From positions 248,001-312,000 of the forward strand of contig NZ_JAVKGN010000001.1 of NCBI RefSeq assembly GCF_031432215.1: 64,000 bases of DNA, written 5' to 3'. Each line of letters begins with the position of its first letter. The stretch's first letter is position 1. Both the position numbers and the translations under genes were made by a program. Shown here piece after piece: positions 40,959 through 49,483 of this stretch. The DNA comes from Halodesulfurarchaeum sp. HSR-GB (GTDB taxonomy: Archaea > Halobacteriota > Halobacteria > Halobacteriales > Halobacteriaceae). The notes under the pieces are model-generated. The model made no database searches and was not told where the DNA came from. It saw only the letters and a program-made list of their open reading frames with translations.

Positions 40959-42026
40959 CTACTGGGTTGCTTCGGGATGGGCCCCGGCTTCGGCCATCGC
41001 GAGCACGTCGTCGAAAAAGCCGAGCGTGTCGTGGGGACCGGGATGGGCCTCGGGGTGGTACTGGCGGGTGATGACGTGCATGTCCGCGGATTCGGCCCCC
41101 TCCGGGGTGTCGTCGTTGACGTTGATCTGGGTCACGTCCAGGTCCCCGGCATCCGAAACCATGTAGCCGTGGTTCTGGGTAGTCATGACGACCTGGCCGG
41201 TGCGCTCGTCCAGGACGGGCTGGTTGACCCCCCGGTGGCCGAACTCCATCTTCTCGGTCTCGCCGTTCACGGCGTTGGCGACGATCTGCATCCCCAGACA
41301 GATGCCCGCGATGGGGATCTCACCGAGGAAGTGCTCGACCAGGGACTGGGTGGCCTCGTAGTTGGCCGGGTCCCCAGGGCCGTTCGAAATGAAGAGCAGG
41401 TCCGGGTCCAGCGCTTCGATCTCGGCGGGCGCGACGTCGTGGGGGAAGACGTGGACGTCCGAGCCACGCTCGTTCAGCGAGGAGATGATGCTCTTTTTCG
41501 TCCCACAGTGGATCAGCGCGGTGGTCGGCCCGTCCCCCTCAGCGGGGTAGACCTCGACGTCGTCGACGCTGACCATGTCCCCGATGTCCGAAATGTCACT
41601 CATGTGCGGGCAGACCGAGAGTTGTTCCCGGGCCTTCTCGGGGGTCGCGTCTGGACCCGCGGCGATACCACATTGCATCGCGCCGCCGTCACGAATGTCC
41701 AGGACGAGATCCCGCGTGTCCACGGAGTCGACGGCGGGGACCCCCTCCTCCTGGAGCCACGTGGCGACGTCGTCGGTGAGTTCGCGGGCGACGACCGCGC
41801 TGGGATGGACGCGGTCGGACTCGAAGCGCTCCGCTCGGACGCCGTAGTTGCCGATCAGCGGGTAGGCGAAGGTCAGTACCTGGGCCTCGTAAGAGGGGTC
41901 GGTCAGGCTCTCCTCGTAGCCGGTATAGGGCGTGGTGAAGACGAGTTCGCCGTGGGTCTCCCCGGGCGACCTGGCGCGACCCTCGAGGACCTCCCCGGTC
42001 TCCAGGGCGATGTAGGCGTCCGACAT
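40959..42026 (-). CDS. carA: Carbamoyl-phosphate synthase, small subunit
   Basis: A 355-residue glutamine amidotransferase subunit that passes ammonia to CarB. The start at 42026 (MSDAYIALETGEVLEGRARS) matches the family, and a TATA box lies about 27 nt upstream, so the mRNA is leaderless. The N-terminal CPSase small domain has FTTPYTGYEESLTDPSYEAQ; the GATase domain has FISNGPGDPANYE, nucleophile region IAGICLGMQIVANA, and QYHPEAHPGP with the catalytic His-Glu. It is divergent from the Lrp-family regulator. Confidence 0.97.
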   Translation of the reverse strand: MSDAYIALETGEVLEGRARSPGETHGELVFTTPYTGYEESLTDPSYEAQVLTFAYPLIGNYGVRAERFESDRVHPSAVVARELTDDVATWLQEEGVPAVDSVDTRDLVLDIRDGGAMQCGIAAGPDATPEKAREQLSVCPHMSDISDIGDMVSVDDVEVYPAEGDGPTTALIHCGTKKSIISSLNERGSDVHVFPHDVAPAEIEALDPDLLFISNGPGDPANYEATQSLVEHFLGEIPIAGICLGMQIVANAVNGETEKMEFGHRGVNQPVLDERTGQVVMTTQNHGYMVSDAGDLDVTQINVNDDTPEGAESADMHVITRQYHPEAHPGPHDTLGFFDDVLAMAEAGAHPEATQ

Positions 42027-42050
42027 TACGAGATTCAAACGCTGCGGAGA

Positions 42051-42090
42051 ATATAAGGCTTGCTTTCGTAGCGGAATTACGAAATTCGAA
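42051..42090 (-). promoter_or_regulatory. carA promoter and operator-like site
   Basis: The minus strand shows CCTTATAT (42058-42051) as TATA box. Just upstream, TTTCGTA (42064-42070) and TACGAAA (42078-42084) form an inverted repeat with 7-nt spacing, overlapping TACGAAATTCGAA (42078-42090), the motif shared with carB. It lies between carA and the divergent Lrp regulator, the natural binding site of that regulator. Confidence 0.6.
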
Positions 42091-42122
42091 ACAGTTTTCG
42101 GCCAGGCGACGGAGAGGGGAAC

Positions 42123-42536
42123 ATGGACGACCTCGACCGGGAAATTCTGGCCCTCCTCCGACAGGACTCCCGGACCCCCTACACCGAAATCGGCGACATG
42201 CTCGATGTCTCGGAGGGGACCGTTCGCAACCGGGTCGATCGACTGCTCGAGAACGGTACGATCGAGCGGTTCACCATCGCGACCCGCACGGGCAACGTGA
42301 AATCGATGGTCGAAGTGTCGGTCGCCGTCGACGTCGACACCCAGGCACTGGCCGAGCGGATGGCCGAGTGGACGGAAGTCGATTTCGTCTGGCAGGTCTC
42401 CGGCGAGGAGGACATGGTGCTGATCGTCGACGCGATGGACACCGAGCGGGTCAACGAACTCATCACCCGCACGCGGGAGCAATCGGAGGTCCGCTCGACC
42501 AAGACCCGGTTGATCCTCGAAGAGACCCGCGGGTGA
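42123..42536 (+). CDS. Lrp/AsnC-family transcriptional regulator
   Basis: A 137-residue regulator. The N-terminal winged helix-turn-helix (MDDLDREILALLRQDSRTPY, then LDVSEGTVRNRVDRLLENGT, about residues 1-50) is followed by a RAM/ACT-like effector domain (about 60-135). It is divergent from carA, with the operator-like inverted repeat between them, so it probably controls carA, itself and, by the shared motif, carB. The effector (an amino acid or nucleotide) is unknown. The start is preceded by a GGAG-containing purine stretch. Confidence 0.88.
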   Translation: MDDLDREILALLRQDSRTPYTEIGDMLDVSEGTVRNRVDRLLENGTIERFTIATRTGNVKSMVEVSVAVDVDTQALAERMAEWTEVDFVWQVSGEEDMVLIVDAMDTERVNELITRTREQSEVRSTKTRLILEETRG

Positions 42537-42577
42537 GGACCGGTGACTACAAATCCGGGGTAGTCGTTGGCCAATTT

Positions 42578-43147
42578 ATGACCGACCAGAGCGCCCCGAA
42601 AGAGCGGTCGGGCGGCGAGGAAGTGATCGCGGTCGACGCGGACGACAACCCACAAGGTCTCGTCGATCGCCTGGAGGCCCACACCGGCGACGGCATCCGC
42701 CATCGCGCATTTACCTGTATGCTCTTCGACGAGCAGGGACGGGTCCTGCTTGCCCAGCGCGCTCGGAACAAACGGCTGTGGGACACCCACTGGGACGGCA
42801 CCGTCGCCTCCCACCCAACCGAGGGACAGACCCAGATCGAAGCCACCGAAGAGCGCCTGGAAGAGGAACTCGGGGTGACTCCCGACCAGTACGGCGACCT
42901 GGAGATCACCGACCGCTTCGAGTACAAACGCTACTACCTCGACGAGGGGCTGGAGTGGGAGGTCTGTACGGTGCTCACCGCGACGGTGACCGACCCCACC
43001 CTCGACCCGGACCCCGAGGAGGTCGGCGGCACCATCTGGGTCGACTACGAGGACCTCTGGGAGAACCCCCGGAACTACCGACAGCTCCGGACCTGCCCCT
43101 GGTTCGACATCGCGATGCGCCGGGACCTCGGTGGCGATAGCACTTAG
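42578..43147 (+). CDS. idi: Isopentenyl-diphosphate delta-isomerase, type 1
   Basis: A 189-residue Nudix-fold isomerase interconverting IPP and DMAPP, the entry to archaeal lipids and carotenoids. Signatures: RHRAFTCMLFDEQGRVLLAQ (about 46-65), RLWDTHWDGTVASHPTEGQT (about 70-89) with metal-binding residues, and EATEERLEEELGV, the Nudix-like helix. The start at 42578 (MTDQSAPKERSGGEEVIAVD) is chosen over the longer frame that runs into the Lrp gene. It functionally feeds the carotenoid genes 23 kb away. Confidence 0.93.
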   Translation: MTDQSAPKERSGGEEVIAVDADDNPQGLVDRLEAHTGDGIRHRAFTCMLFDEQGRVLLAQRARNKRLWDTHWDGTVASHPTEGQTQIEATEERLEEELGVTPDQYGDLEITDRFEYKRYYLDEGLEWEVCTVLTATVTDPTLDPDPEEVGGTIWVDYEDLWENPRNYRQLRTCPWFDIAMRRDLGGDST

Positions 43148-43170
43148 GGCGGGGAAACCAAAGTCGCGAT

Positions 43171-43755
43171 ATGGTCGACTTCCAGAAGCGGGACACCCAA
43201 CGCGGTGACACCGAGTCGACGGCCGACTCGGAGACACACGACCACGATCACCACGCTCACGACCGGGAGACCGTGGGCGCGGCAATTCTCACCGTCTCGT
43301 CCTCGCGAACACTCGATGCCGATCCCAGTGGCGAAGCGATCAGGGACGAACTCGAGTCGGCGGGCCACGAGGTCGTCACTCGCGAACTGGTCCGGGACGA
43401 CGGCGATCGCATCCAGACGACCGCGAATCACCTCACCGACCGCGGCGACGTCGACGTGCTGATCACCACGGGTGGCACCGGGGTCACACCGGACGACGTG
43501 ACCGTCGAGGCCGTCGGGCCGCTCTTCGACAAGCATCTGCCGGGATTCGGGGAACTCTTCCGGCAGGAATCGAAAGCGGAGATCGGTTCACGGGTCGTCG
43601 CCACCCGGGCCACCGCCGGCGTCGCCGACGGCGTCCCCGTCTTCGTGCTCCCCGGGAGCGTCGACGCCGTCGAACTGGGCCTCGAAGAAATCATTCTCCC
43701 GGAGATCGGGCACCTCGTCGGTCTGGCCCAGCGGGCGGGCCACGCCGATCACTGA
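43171..43755 (+). CDS. moaB: Molybdenum cofactor biosynthesis protein MoaB
   Basis: A 194-residue MogA/MoaB-family protein that activates molybdopterin by adenylylation. A His/Asp-rich N-terminal stretch (ETHDHDHHAHDRE, about 22-34) precedes the domain, possibly binding metal. The core motifs are AAILTVSSSRT, LITTGGTGVTPDDVTVEAV (TTGGTG near 98-103) and SRVVATRATAGVADGVPVFV followed by LPGSVDAVELGLEEI. It is convergent with the VOC gene, overlapping by 7 nt. Confidence 0.9.
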   Translation: MVDFQKRDTQRGDTESTADSETHDHDHHAHDRETVGAAILTVSSSRTLDADPSGEAIRDELESAGHEVVTRELVRDDGDRIQTTANHLTDRGDVDVLITTGGTGVTPDDVTVEAVGPLFDKHLPGFGELFRQESKAEIGSRVVATRATAGVADGVPVFVLPGSVDAVELGLEEIILPEIGHLVGLAQRAGHADH

Positions 43756-44591
43756 TCGACCAGGGACAGTCGAACCCCGATCCCGTCGGGGTCGGTCACC
43801 GCGATCCCGTTTTCCCGGTTTTCGACGGCACTCCCGATCGCCTCGAATCGCTCCCGGGCCGCGTCGAGGGCGGCTTCACTCGGTGTGAGAAACTCGATCC
43901 AGTCCAGCCCCCGGCCAGTCGCGGGCTCGGTCCGGTCCTGATAGGTCGTGATTCCCAGTTGATGGTGAGAGTCCCCGACAGCCAGAAACCGGGCCATGTC
44001 GCCGATCTCACGGGTGATATCGAGCCCCAGCCCGTCGCGATAGAACGTGGTCGCCCCAGCCAGATCGGTGACCTCCAGGTGGAAGTGTCCGATCGTCGTC
44101 CCCGCGGGGGCGTCGGTCTCGGGTTCGCCCGCGGCGCGAAGGGCATCCAGATCGAGCGGCTGGGTCTGCATCGTCACCTCGTCGGCCTCGTCTCTTGGCC
44201 AGTCGGCCCGTGGCTGGTCGACGAAGAGTTCCACGCCGTTGCCCGCGGGATCCGTGAGATACAGCGAGTGGGTCACGCCGTGGTCGGTCGCGCCGTCGAG
44301 CCGGTAGAGGCTCTCGACCCGATGGAGAGCGGCACCGAGCGCTTCCTGAGACGGATAGCGGAAGGCCACGTGGTAGAGCCCCGCCTGGGCGTCGGTCCGC
44401 GGCGCAAGATCGCTCCCGTCTGTGAGTTCCACGAGCGGCGTCTCGCCGGCCCCGAGGGTGGCCGAGGACTCCGTGTACCCGAACTGGTCCAGCCCGACGA
44501 CGTCCTGGTAGAAGGAACTGACGGCGTAGGGATCCTCGACGGCAAGAGAGAGACGTCCCGGTCGGGTCTGTGCTGGCAGGAACTGGGTCAT
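43749..44591 (-). CDS. Two-domain VOC/glyoxalase-superfamily protein
   Basis: A 280-residue protein with two VOC modules (about residues 10-140 and 165-278), as in catechol-2,3-dioxygenase-like proteins. RPGRLSLAVEDPYAVSSFYQ opens the first; IGHFHLEVTDLAGATTFYRD opens the second with a His of the metal site. YLTDPAGNGVELFVDQPR resembles the conserved product-side strand. The substrate is unknown. It starts 23 nt after the stop of the Cas6-like gene in the same direction and may be cotranscribed with it. Confidence 0.8.
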   Translation of the reverse strand: MTQFLPAQTRPGRLSLAVEDPYAVSSFYQDVVGLDQFGYTESSATLGAGETPLVELTDGSDLAPRTDAQAGLYHVAFRYPSQEALGAALHRVESLYRLDGATDHGVTHSLYLTDPAGNGVELFVDQPRADWPRDEADEVTMQTQPLDLDALRAAGEPETDAPAGTTIGHFHLEVTDLAGATTFYRDGLGLDITREIGDMARFLAVGDSHHQLGITTYQDRTEPATGRGLDWIEFLTPSEAALDAARERFEAIGSAVENRENGIAVTDPDGIGVRLSLVDQ

Positions 44592-44613
44592 ACGCGAGGA
44601 TTGGGTCCCGGGG

Positions 44614-45546
44614 CTAATGGCTCTCCTGATCCCGGAACGGCGATGGACGAATCGAGAGCGGGGACGGACCGAGCCAGGGGATCGGCGAGGGGCCAGTCGT
44701 ATCGTCGCCGGCGACCCTGACCGAGAAATCCCCGCAACCCCGATCGCTGTAGTACCCCACGCCGGCGATCTCGCCCAAAAGCGCCGCCGCGACGAGTGCG
44801 TTCTGGAGGGCCCCGTTCGCCTCGGAGAACTCGTAGGTCACGCCGCCGGAGAACCCATCCCGGGTCTGCACCGCGCCGGTCGCACCCTCACGGGCCACTG
44901 CCACGCTGTGGCTCTCGAACGTGCGGAAATGTGGGCGCCCTCGAACCCCCTCCTCGATCCGGTCACGGTCGATGTCGAAGACGAGTTCGTCCGGGGCCCA
45001 CCGATTCCAGCTTTCGAGCAGCGAACTGAACACCGGCCCACGGCTGGGACACATCGTGCGGGTCTCTGTCTCCTCGAGGCAGGTCGGTGTTCGAAACCAG
45101 ACGTTCATGGCCTGGGTATCGACCGCTGCCGCCCGTTCGAGCAGGGCCTGTCGGTCGGTGTACTCCTGGGTCGCCGAGACGACCTCCAGGGTACCACCGG
45201 AGTACGGGAGCTGGGCCCCCTCGGGGACGACCTGATCGAAGACCTCCCTGAAGACCGGAATCATCTCCGGGTCGATGACTCCCAGTTGAAAGCGATAGGT
45301 CTCCTTCGGCGAGAGGGCCCGCTCCTGTGGCCGGCCGCCCTCCCCGTATCGCCCCCAGAACCCGCCGACGTGAACCCCGGGAATCCGCGGCGTGATCGCG
45401 TCCTGGTCCACACCCGCCGTCTCCAGAAGTCCCCGCAATGTGTCGTAAACCGGATGGCCGATGATGTCAGTCAGCAACACGCGTTCGGTCGGTCGCAACT
45501 CGACGTCGATCCGGCACACGGACGTCCCCCCTGACTGGGATGTCAT
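44614..45546 (-). CDS. cas6: Orphan Cas6-like RAMP endoribonuclease
   Basis: A 310-residue protein that reads as a Cas6-family pre-crRNA endoribonuclease (CRISPR_Cas6 / RAMP fold). The C-terminal domain carries FRTPTCLEE (151-159), GPVFSSLLESWNRWAPDEL (170-188) and the RAMP glycine-rich loop GVGYYSDRGCG (262-272), a full GxGx5GxG signature. The N-terminal ferredoxin-like half has His31 (IIGHPVYDTLRGLL), placed where some Cas6 enzymes have a catalytic His. No other cas gene or CRISPR array adjoins it; upstream are pyrG, guaA and DUF7126 genes. It has its own TATA-like box. The fold is fairly sure; the substrate is open. Confidence 0.72.
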   Translation of the reverse strand: MTSQSGGTSVCRIDVELRPTERVLLTDIIGHPVYDTLRGLLETAGVDQDAITPRIPGVHVGGFWGRYGEGGRPQERALSPKETYRFQLGVIDPEMIPVFREVFDQVVPEGAQLPYSGGTLEVVSATQEYTDRQALLERAAAVDTQAMNVWFRTPTCLEETETRTMCPSRGPVFSSLLESWNRWAPDELVFDIDRDRIEEGVRGRPHFRTFESHSVAVAREGATGAVQTRDGFSGGVTYEFSEANGALQNALVAAALLGEIAGVGYYSDRGCGDFSVRVAGDDTTGPSPIPWLGPSPLSIRPSPFRDQESH

Positions 45547-45550
45547 CGTA

Positions 45551-45583
45551 TCACAAGCTATTGTCGGCGAACTGCATTAAACG
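45551..45583 (-). promoter_or_regulatory. Promoter of the Cas6-like gene
   Basis: The minus strand reads CGTTTAATG (45583-45575), a TATA-like box about 32 nt before the ATG at 45546, suggesting an independent near-leaderless transcript and not read-through from pyrG-guaA. Confidence 0.5.
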
Positions 45584-45662
45584 TGATGGACTGTACATAT
45601 CTGTGCACCAATGGGCGAGAAAGGAGCGCTTAACTGGCCGTGATCGTGGGCACGCCGACCGA

Positions 45663-45995
45663 TCAGGATTCGAGTGCCTGGACTTGCTCCTCGACGAGGA
45701 CGGCGGCGTCAGCGAGTTCGGGGTCGACCCCCAGATCTAGCTGGCGAGTCACGAACTCCGGGACCGCCTGTGTTGCGTACCAGACGATACGCAGCTCCGG
45801 GTGGTGCTCCCGGGCGACCGGGACCAGGGTCGCCTCGGCCCCGTCGGTGAGAAAGAAAAGCGAGGCGTCGTCGATCCCGGCCGCGTCGAGGTCAGCGGCG
45901 GACGCGGGCGTCTCGATTCGAGTCGTCGTCACGTCGTGGGCCCCTAGCGCGGCTTCGAGACCACGGTCGGGCCCCACAATGATTGCGTGTGTCAT
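45663..45995 (-). CDS. DUF7126-like small protein
   Basis: A 110-residue acidic haloarchaeal protein. The sequence [60 protein letters not shown] suggests a small Rossmann-like alpha/beta fold. Homologues are sometimes mislabelled CTP synthetase because of the pyrG neighbourhood. The ATG overlaps the guaAb stop by 4 nt, so it is translationally coupled to GMP synthase. No function can be given. Confidence 0.72.
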   Translation of the reverse strand: MTHAIIVGPDRGLEAALGAHDVTTTRIETPASAADLDAAGIDDASLFFLTDGAEATLVPVAREHHPELRIVWYATQAVPEFVTRQLDLGVDPELADAAVLVEEQVQALES

Positions 45996-46909
45996 TCGTA
46001 CTCGATTGTGGCCGGTGGTTTGTGGGTCACGTCATAAACGACCCGCGAGACCGAGTCGAGCTGGCCGGTGATCCGGCTCTGGATGCGCTGGAGGGTATCC
46101 CAGTCCAGGGCCTGTGCGCGGGCGGTCATCCCGTCCCGACTCTCGACCGAGCGGACGGCGACGATCCAGCCGTGGACGCGGTTGTCGCCCTTGACGCCGG
46201 TCGCCTTGCCCAGCACGGCCGCGAAGGCCTGCCAGGGGTCCGCTTCCTCGAGTTCGTCCTCGACGACCGCGGTCGCCTCGCGGGCGACTCGCAGTTTCTC
46301 CTCGGTGACCTCGCCCAGCACTCGAACGGCCAGGCCCGGGCCGGGGAACGGCATTCGTTCTGCGACGACCGAATCCAACCCCAGTTCCCGGGCGACCTCC
46401 CGAACCTCGTCCTTGTAGAGATCCCGCATGGGCTCGACGATCCCGTCGAAGTCCACGACCTCTGGGAGGCCGCCGACGTTGTGGTGGGACTTGATCGTCC
46501 CCTCGCTCTCGATCCGATCCGGATAGATCGTCCCCTGGACCAGCATCGAGGCGTCGACTTCCTTTGCAACCGTCTCGAACTCCCGGATGAACTGCTCGCC
46601 GATCGCGTGGCGTTTCTCCTCGGGGTCGGTGACCCCCGCCAGGGCATCCAGGAACCGATCCTGGGCCTCGACGATCCGAAGGGAGTCCATATGCGAGAAG
46701 GTCTCTCGGATGCCCTCGGTCTCGCCTTTCCGCATCAGGCCGGTGTCGACATAGACCGGGACGAGCTGGTCGCCGACGGCCTCGTAAGCCAGCGCGGCGG
46801 CCGTCGAGGAGTCCACGCCGCCCGAGAGGGCGATGATCGCGGTCTCGTCACCGAGTGCCGCCTCGATCTCCGCTTTCGCTTCGGGGATAAAGGTCTCGAC
46901 GTCGACCAT
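45992..46909 (-). CDS. guaAb: GMP synthase, PP-ATPase subunit
   Basis: A 305-residue subunit that aminates XMP to GMP using ATP and ammonia; in archaea the amidotransferase half is a separate gene, not seen here. The start at 46909 ([20 protein letters not shown]) is set by the family; the longer frame runs into pyrG. The P-loop is [11 protein letters not shown] (about residues 28-38). [20 protein letters not shown] and [20 protein letters not shown] are conserved, as is the C-terminal dimerisation part ending [13 protein letters not shown]. It starts 1 nt after the pyrG stop. Confidence 0.95.
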   Translation of the reverse strand: MVDVETFIPEAKAEIEAALGDETAIIALSGGVDSSTAAALAYEAVGDQLVPVYVDTGLMRKGETEGIRETFSHMDSLRIVEAQDRFLDALAGVTDPEEKRHAIGEQFIREFETVAKEVDASMLVQGTIYPDRIESEGTIKSHHNVGGLPEVVDFDGIVEPMRDLYKDEVREVARELGLDSVVAERMPFPGPGLAVRVLGEVTEEKLRVAREATAVVEDELEEADPWQAFAAVLGKATGVKGDNRVHGWIVAVRSVESRDGMTARAQALDWDTLQRIQSRITGQLDSVSRVVYDVTHKPPATIEYE

Positions 46910-46910
46910 C

Positions 46911-48548
46911 TCAGGCCACCTCCTGAACGGTCTCCAGTTCCGCAAGGATCGCCCCGAGGAACCCGACGAAGGGCGGGCTCGCCCGGGTCGGCCGGGAGCG
47001 GAACTCGGGGTGGAACTGCGTTCCCAGGAAGAAGGGATGGTCGGCCAGTTCCAGGATCTCCATCCGGTTGCCCGCCTCGCCGGAGAACACCAGGTTGCCA
47101 TCCGAGAGGTCCTCGATGTACTCGGGATTGACCTCGTAGCGGTGACGATGGCGCTCGGTGCAGGAGTCGGCCCCGTAGATCTCGTGGGCCAGCGTGCCGG
47201 GCTCGATCTGGGTCTCGTGGGCCCCCAGACGCATCGTGCCGCCGAGGTCCTCCAGGTCGTACTGGTCCGGCAGGAGGTCGATCACCGGGTCCGGGGTCGT
47301 CTCGTCGATCTCGGTGGAGTGGGCGTTTGCCAGGCCCAGCACGTTTCGGGCGTACTCGATGACTGCCAGCTGGAAGCCAAAGCAGAGTCCAAGGTAGGGC
47401 ACGTCGTTCTCCCGAGCGTAGGTGATCGCCCGCATCTTGCCCTCGACGCCGCGACTGCCGAAGCCGCCCGGGACGACGATGCCGTCGGCCTCGTCGAGGC
47501 GTTTTTCGTCGCCGTCGTCCATCCGGTCGGCCTCGACCCACTCGACGTTCACGTCGACGCCGTGGTCGAGCCCGGCGTGTTTCAGTGCCTCACGCACCGA
47601 CATGTAGGCGTCCCGCAGGTCGTACTTCCCGACCAGCGCGATGTCCAGTTCCGCGGTGGTCTCCTGGGTGACGAGTTCGCGCCACTCCGTGCTGCGGTGG
47701 GCCCGGGGGATCGCCCGGTCGGCCAGTTCGAGCCGGTCCATGACGTACTCGTCCATCCCCTCTTCCTCCAGCAGGAGCGGGACCTTGTACACGTCATCCA
47801 CGTCGTAGTTCGAGAACACGGCCCGAGTCGGGACGTCACCGAACAGGGCGATCTTCTCCCGGACGGACTCCTCCAAGGGATCGTCCGAGCGACCGACGAT
47901 GATGTCGGGCCGGAGCCCGATCGAGCGCAGTTCCTTCACGCTGTGCTGGGTCGGCTTGGTCTTCTGCTCGCCGTTTGGCGCGTAGGGAACCAGCGTGACG
48001 TGAGTGAGAAGGACGTCCTCGTCGGGTTCCTCGTCGACGAACTGCCGGAGCGCTTCCAGGAAGGGCATGCCCTCGATGTCACCCACCGTCCCGCCGACCT
48101 CGACGAGACAGATGTCGTGCCCGTCGGCGGCCTCGCGGATGCGGCGCTTGATGTCATCGGTGATGTGCGGGATGATCTGGACGGTCTTCCCGAGGTAGTC
48201 ACCCGAGCGCTCCCGACTGATGACGTGCTGATAGACCTTCCCCGTGGTGACGTTGTGATCGAAGGTCATGTCGATGTCGAGGAATCGCTCGTAGTTCCCC
48301 AGGTCCAGGTCGACCTCGCCGCCGTCCTTGAGGACATAGACCTCCCCGTGCTGGTAGGGGTTCATCGTCCCCGCGTCGACGTTGAGATAGGGGTCGATCT
48401 TGACTGCGGTCACGTCGAAGCCGGCGTTCTCCAGGAGGCGGCCCAGACTCGCCGCCGTGATCCCCTTGCCGAGCCCCGACATCACCCCGCCAGTGACGAA
48501 AATGAACTTGTCCCCCAGTGAGGGGTCGTATCCGGTCTCTGTCGGCAT
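46911..48548 (-). CDS. pyrG: CTP synthase
   Basis: A 545-residue CTP synthase converting UTP to CTP. The start at 48548 ([20 protein letters not shown]) precedes the synthetase domain with [20 protein letters not shown] and [20 protein letters not shown]. The C-terminal amidotransferase has [15 protein letters not shown], the nucleophile region [17 protein letters not shown], and [20 protein letters not shown] with His-Glu. All domains are intact and of normal length. It heads the pyrG-guaAb-DUF7126 minus-strand operon and is divergent from the pspA-like gene. Confidence 0.96.
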   Translation of the reverse strand: MPTETGYDPSLGDKFIFVTGGVMSGLGKGITAASLGRLLENAGFDVTAVKIDPYLNVDAGTMNPYQHGEVYVLKDGGEVDLDLGNYERFLDIDMTFDHNVTTGKVYQHVISRERSGDYLGKTVQIIPHITDDIKRRIREAADGHDICLVEVGGTVGDIEGMPFLEALRQFVDEEPDEDVLLTHVTLVPYAPNGEQKTKPTQHSVKELRSIGLRPDIIVGRSDDPLEESVREKIALFGDVPTRAVFSNYDVDDVYKVPLLLEEEGMDEYVMDRLELADRAIPRAHRSTEWRELVTQETTAELDIALVGKYDLRDAYMSVREALKHAGLDHGVDVNVEWVEADRMDDGDEKRLDEADGIVVPGGFGSRGVEGKMRAITYARENDVPYLGLCFGFQLAVIEYARNVLGLANAHSTEIDETTPDPVIDLLPDQYDLEDLGGTMRLGAHETQIEPGTLAHEIYGADSCTERHRHRYEVNPEYIEDLSDGNLVFSGEAGNRMEILELADHPFFLGTQFHPEFRSRPTRASPPFVGFLGAILAELETVQEVA

Positions 48549-48602
48549 ACCGACCGTCCGGTGCCGGCGGGCAAGAACATTTCGGGACGGCCGGGGCGTG
48601 AG

Positions 48603-48634
48603 GGGTTTTAACGGTGGAGACATAACCAGGCCCC
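48603..48634 (+). promoter_or_regulatory. Promoter of the PspA-like gene (leaderless)
   Basis: GGTTTTAACGG at 48603-48613 is a clear TATA box centred about 28 bp before the ATG at 48635. Confidence 0.6.
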
Positions 48635-49459
48635 ATGGGACTGCTCTCACGCCTGTCATTCCTGGTTCGATCGAAGCTCAACGCGCTCATCGGCCGGGCC
48701 GAGGACCCCGCGGAGACCCTGGATTACTCCTACCAGCAGATGCGGGACGAACTCACCGACGTCGAGAAGGGCATCGCGGACATCACCGCCCAGAAAAAGC
48801 GTCTGGAGGTCCAGCGCGATCGTCTCGAGGAGAACATCGAGAAGCACAACGAACAGGCCCGGGAGGCCATGGCCCAGGACCGCGAGGACCTGGCCAAACG
48901 CGCCCTGGAGAAAAAACAGGCCAAGCGCTCACAGGCCGAGGACCTGGCCGGCCAGATCGAGAACCTGGAGTCCACCCAGCGGAACCTCGAGGAGAAGAAG
49001 GCCGATCTCAAGCGCGATATCGAACAGTTCAAGACCAAAAAGGAGACCGTGAAAGCTCGCTACGAGGCCGCCGAGGCACAGACCAGGGTCTCGGAGGCGG
49101 TCACCGGCGTGGGAGACGAGATGGAGGACGTCGGCCGGGCCATCGACCAGGCCACGGAGAAAACCGAGGAGATGGAGGCCCGGGCCGCGGCACTCGACGA
49201 ACTGGAGGACCGTGGCGTCCTCGACAACGCGATGTCCGACCAGGACCAGATCGATCGGGAACTCGAAGCCGGCCGCGAGGAGCAGGACCTCGAAGCCGAA
49301 CTGGAGACCCTCCGAGAGTCCGAGGGCAAAGCAGAAACCGAGCCCGAAACCAAGGAGGAAGCCGAGGCCGAGGAGGTCAAAGCCGAACTCGAAGCCCAGG
49401 TCGACGAATCGGAGGTCGAAGCCGAACTGGCGGAGCTTCGAGAAGAGGAGTCAGAGTAA
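48635..49459 (+). CDS. pspA: PspA/IM30-family protein
   Basis: A 274-residue protein that is almost all coiled coil, of the PspA/Vipp1 (ESCRT-III-like) family that polymerises on and protects membranes. It starts [20 protein letters not shown], the amphipathic membrane-binding helix, then [20 protein letters not shown], the family signature. Long heptad helices span about 30-190. The C-terminal ~80 residues are highly acidic ([20 protein letters not shown]), a haloarchaeal adaptation. Stress induction is known in bacteria; here regulation is unknown. Confidence 0.88.
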   Translation: MGLLSRLSFLVRSKLNALIGRAEDPAETLDYSYQQMRDELTDVEKGIADITAQKKRLEVQRDRLEENIEKHNEQAREAMAQDREDLAKRALEKKQAKRSQAEDLAGQIENLESTQRNLEEKKADLKRDIEQFKTKKETVKARYEAAEAQTRVSEAVTGVGDEMEDVGRAIDQATEKTEEMEARAAALDELEDRGVLDNAMSDQDQIDRELEAGREEQDLEAELETLRESEGKAETEPETKEEAEAEEVKAELEAQVDESEVEAELAELREEESE

Positions 49460-49483
49460 GCACGAGTCCGATTCGCCGCCGGG

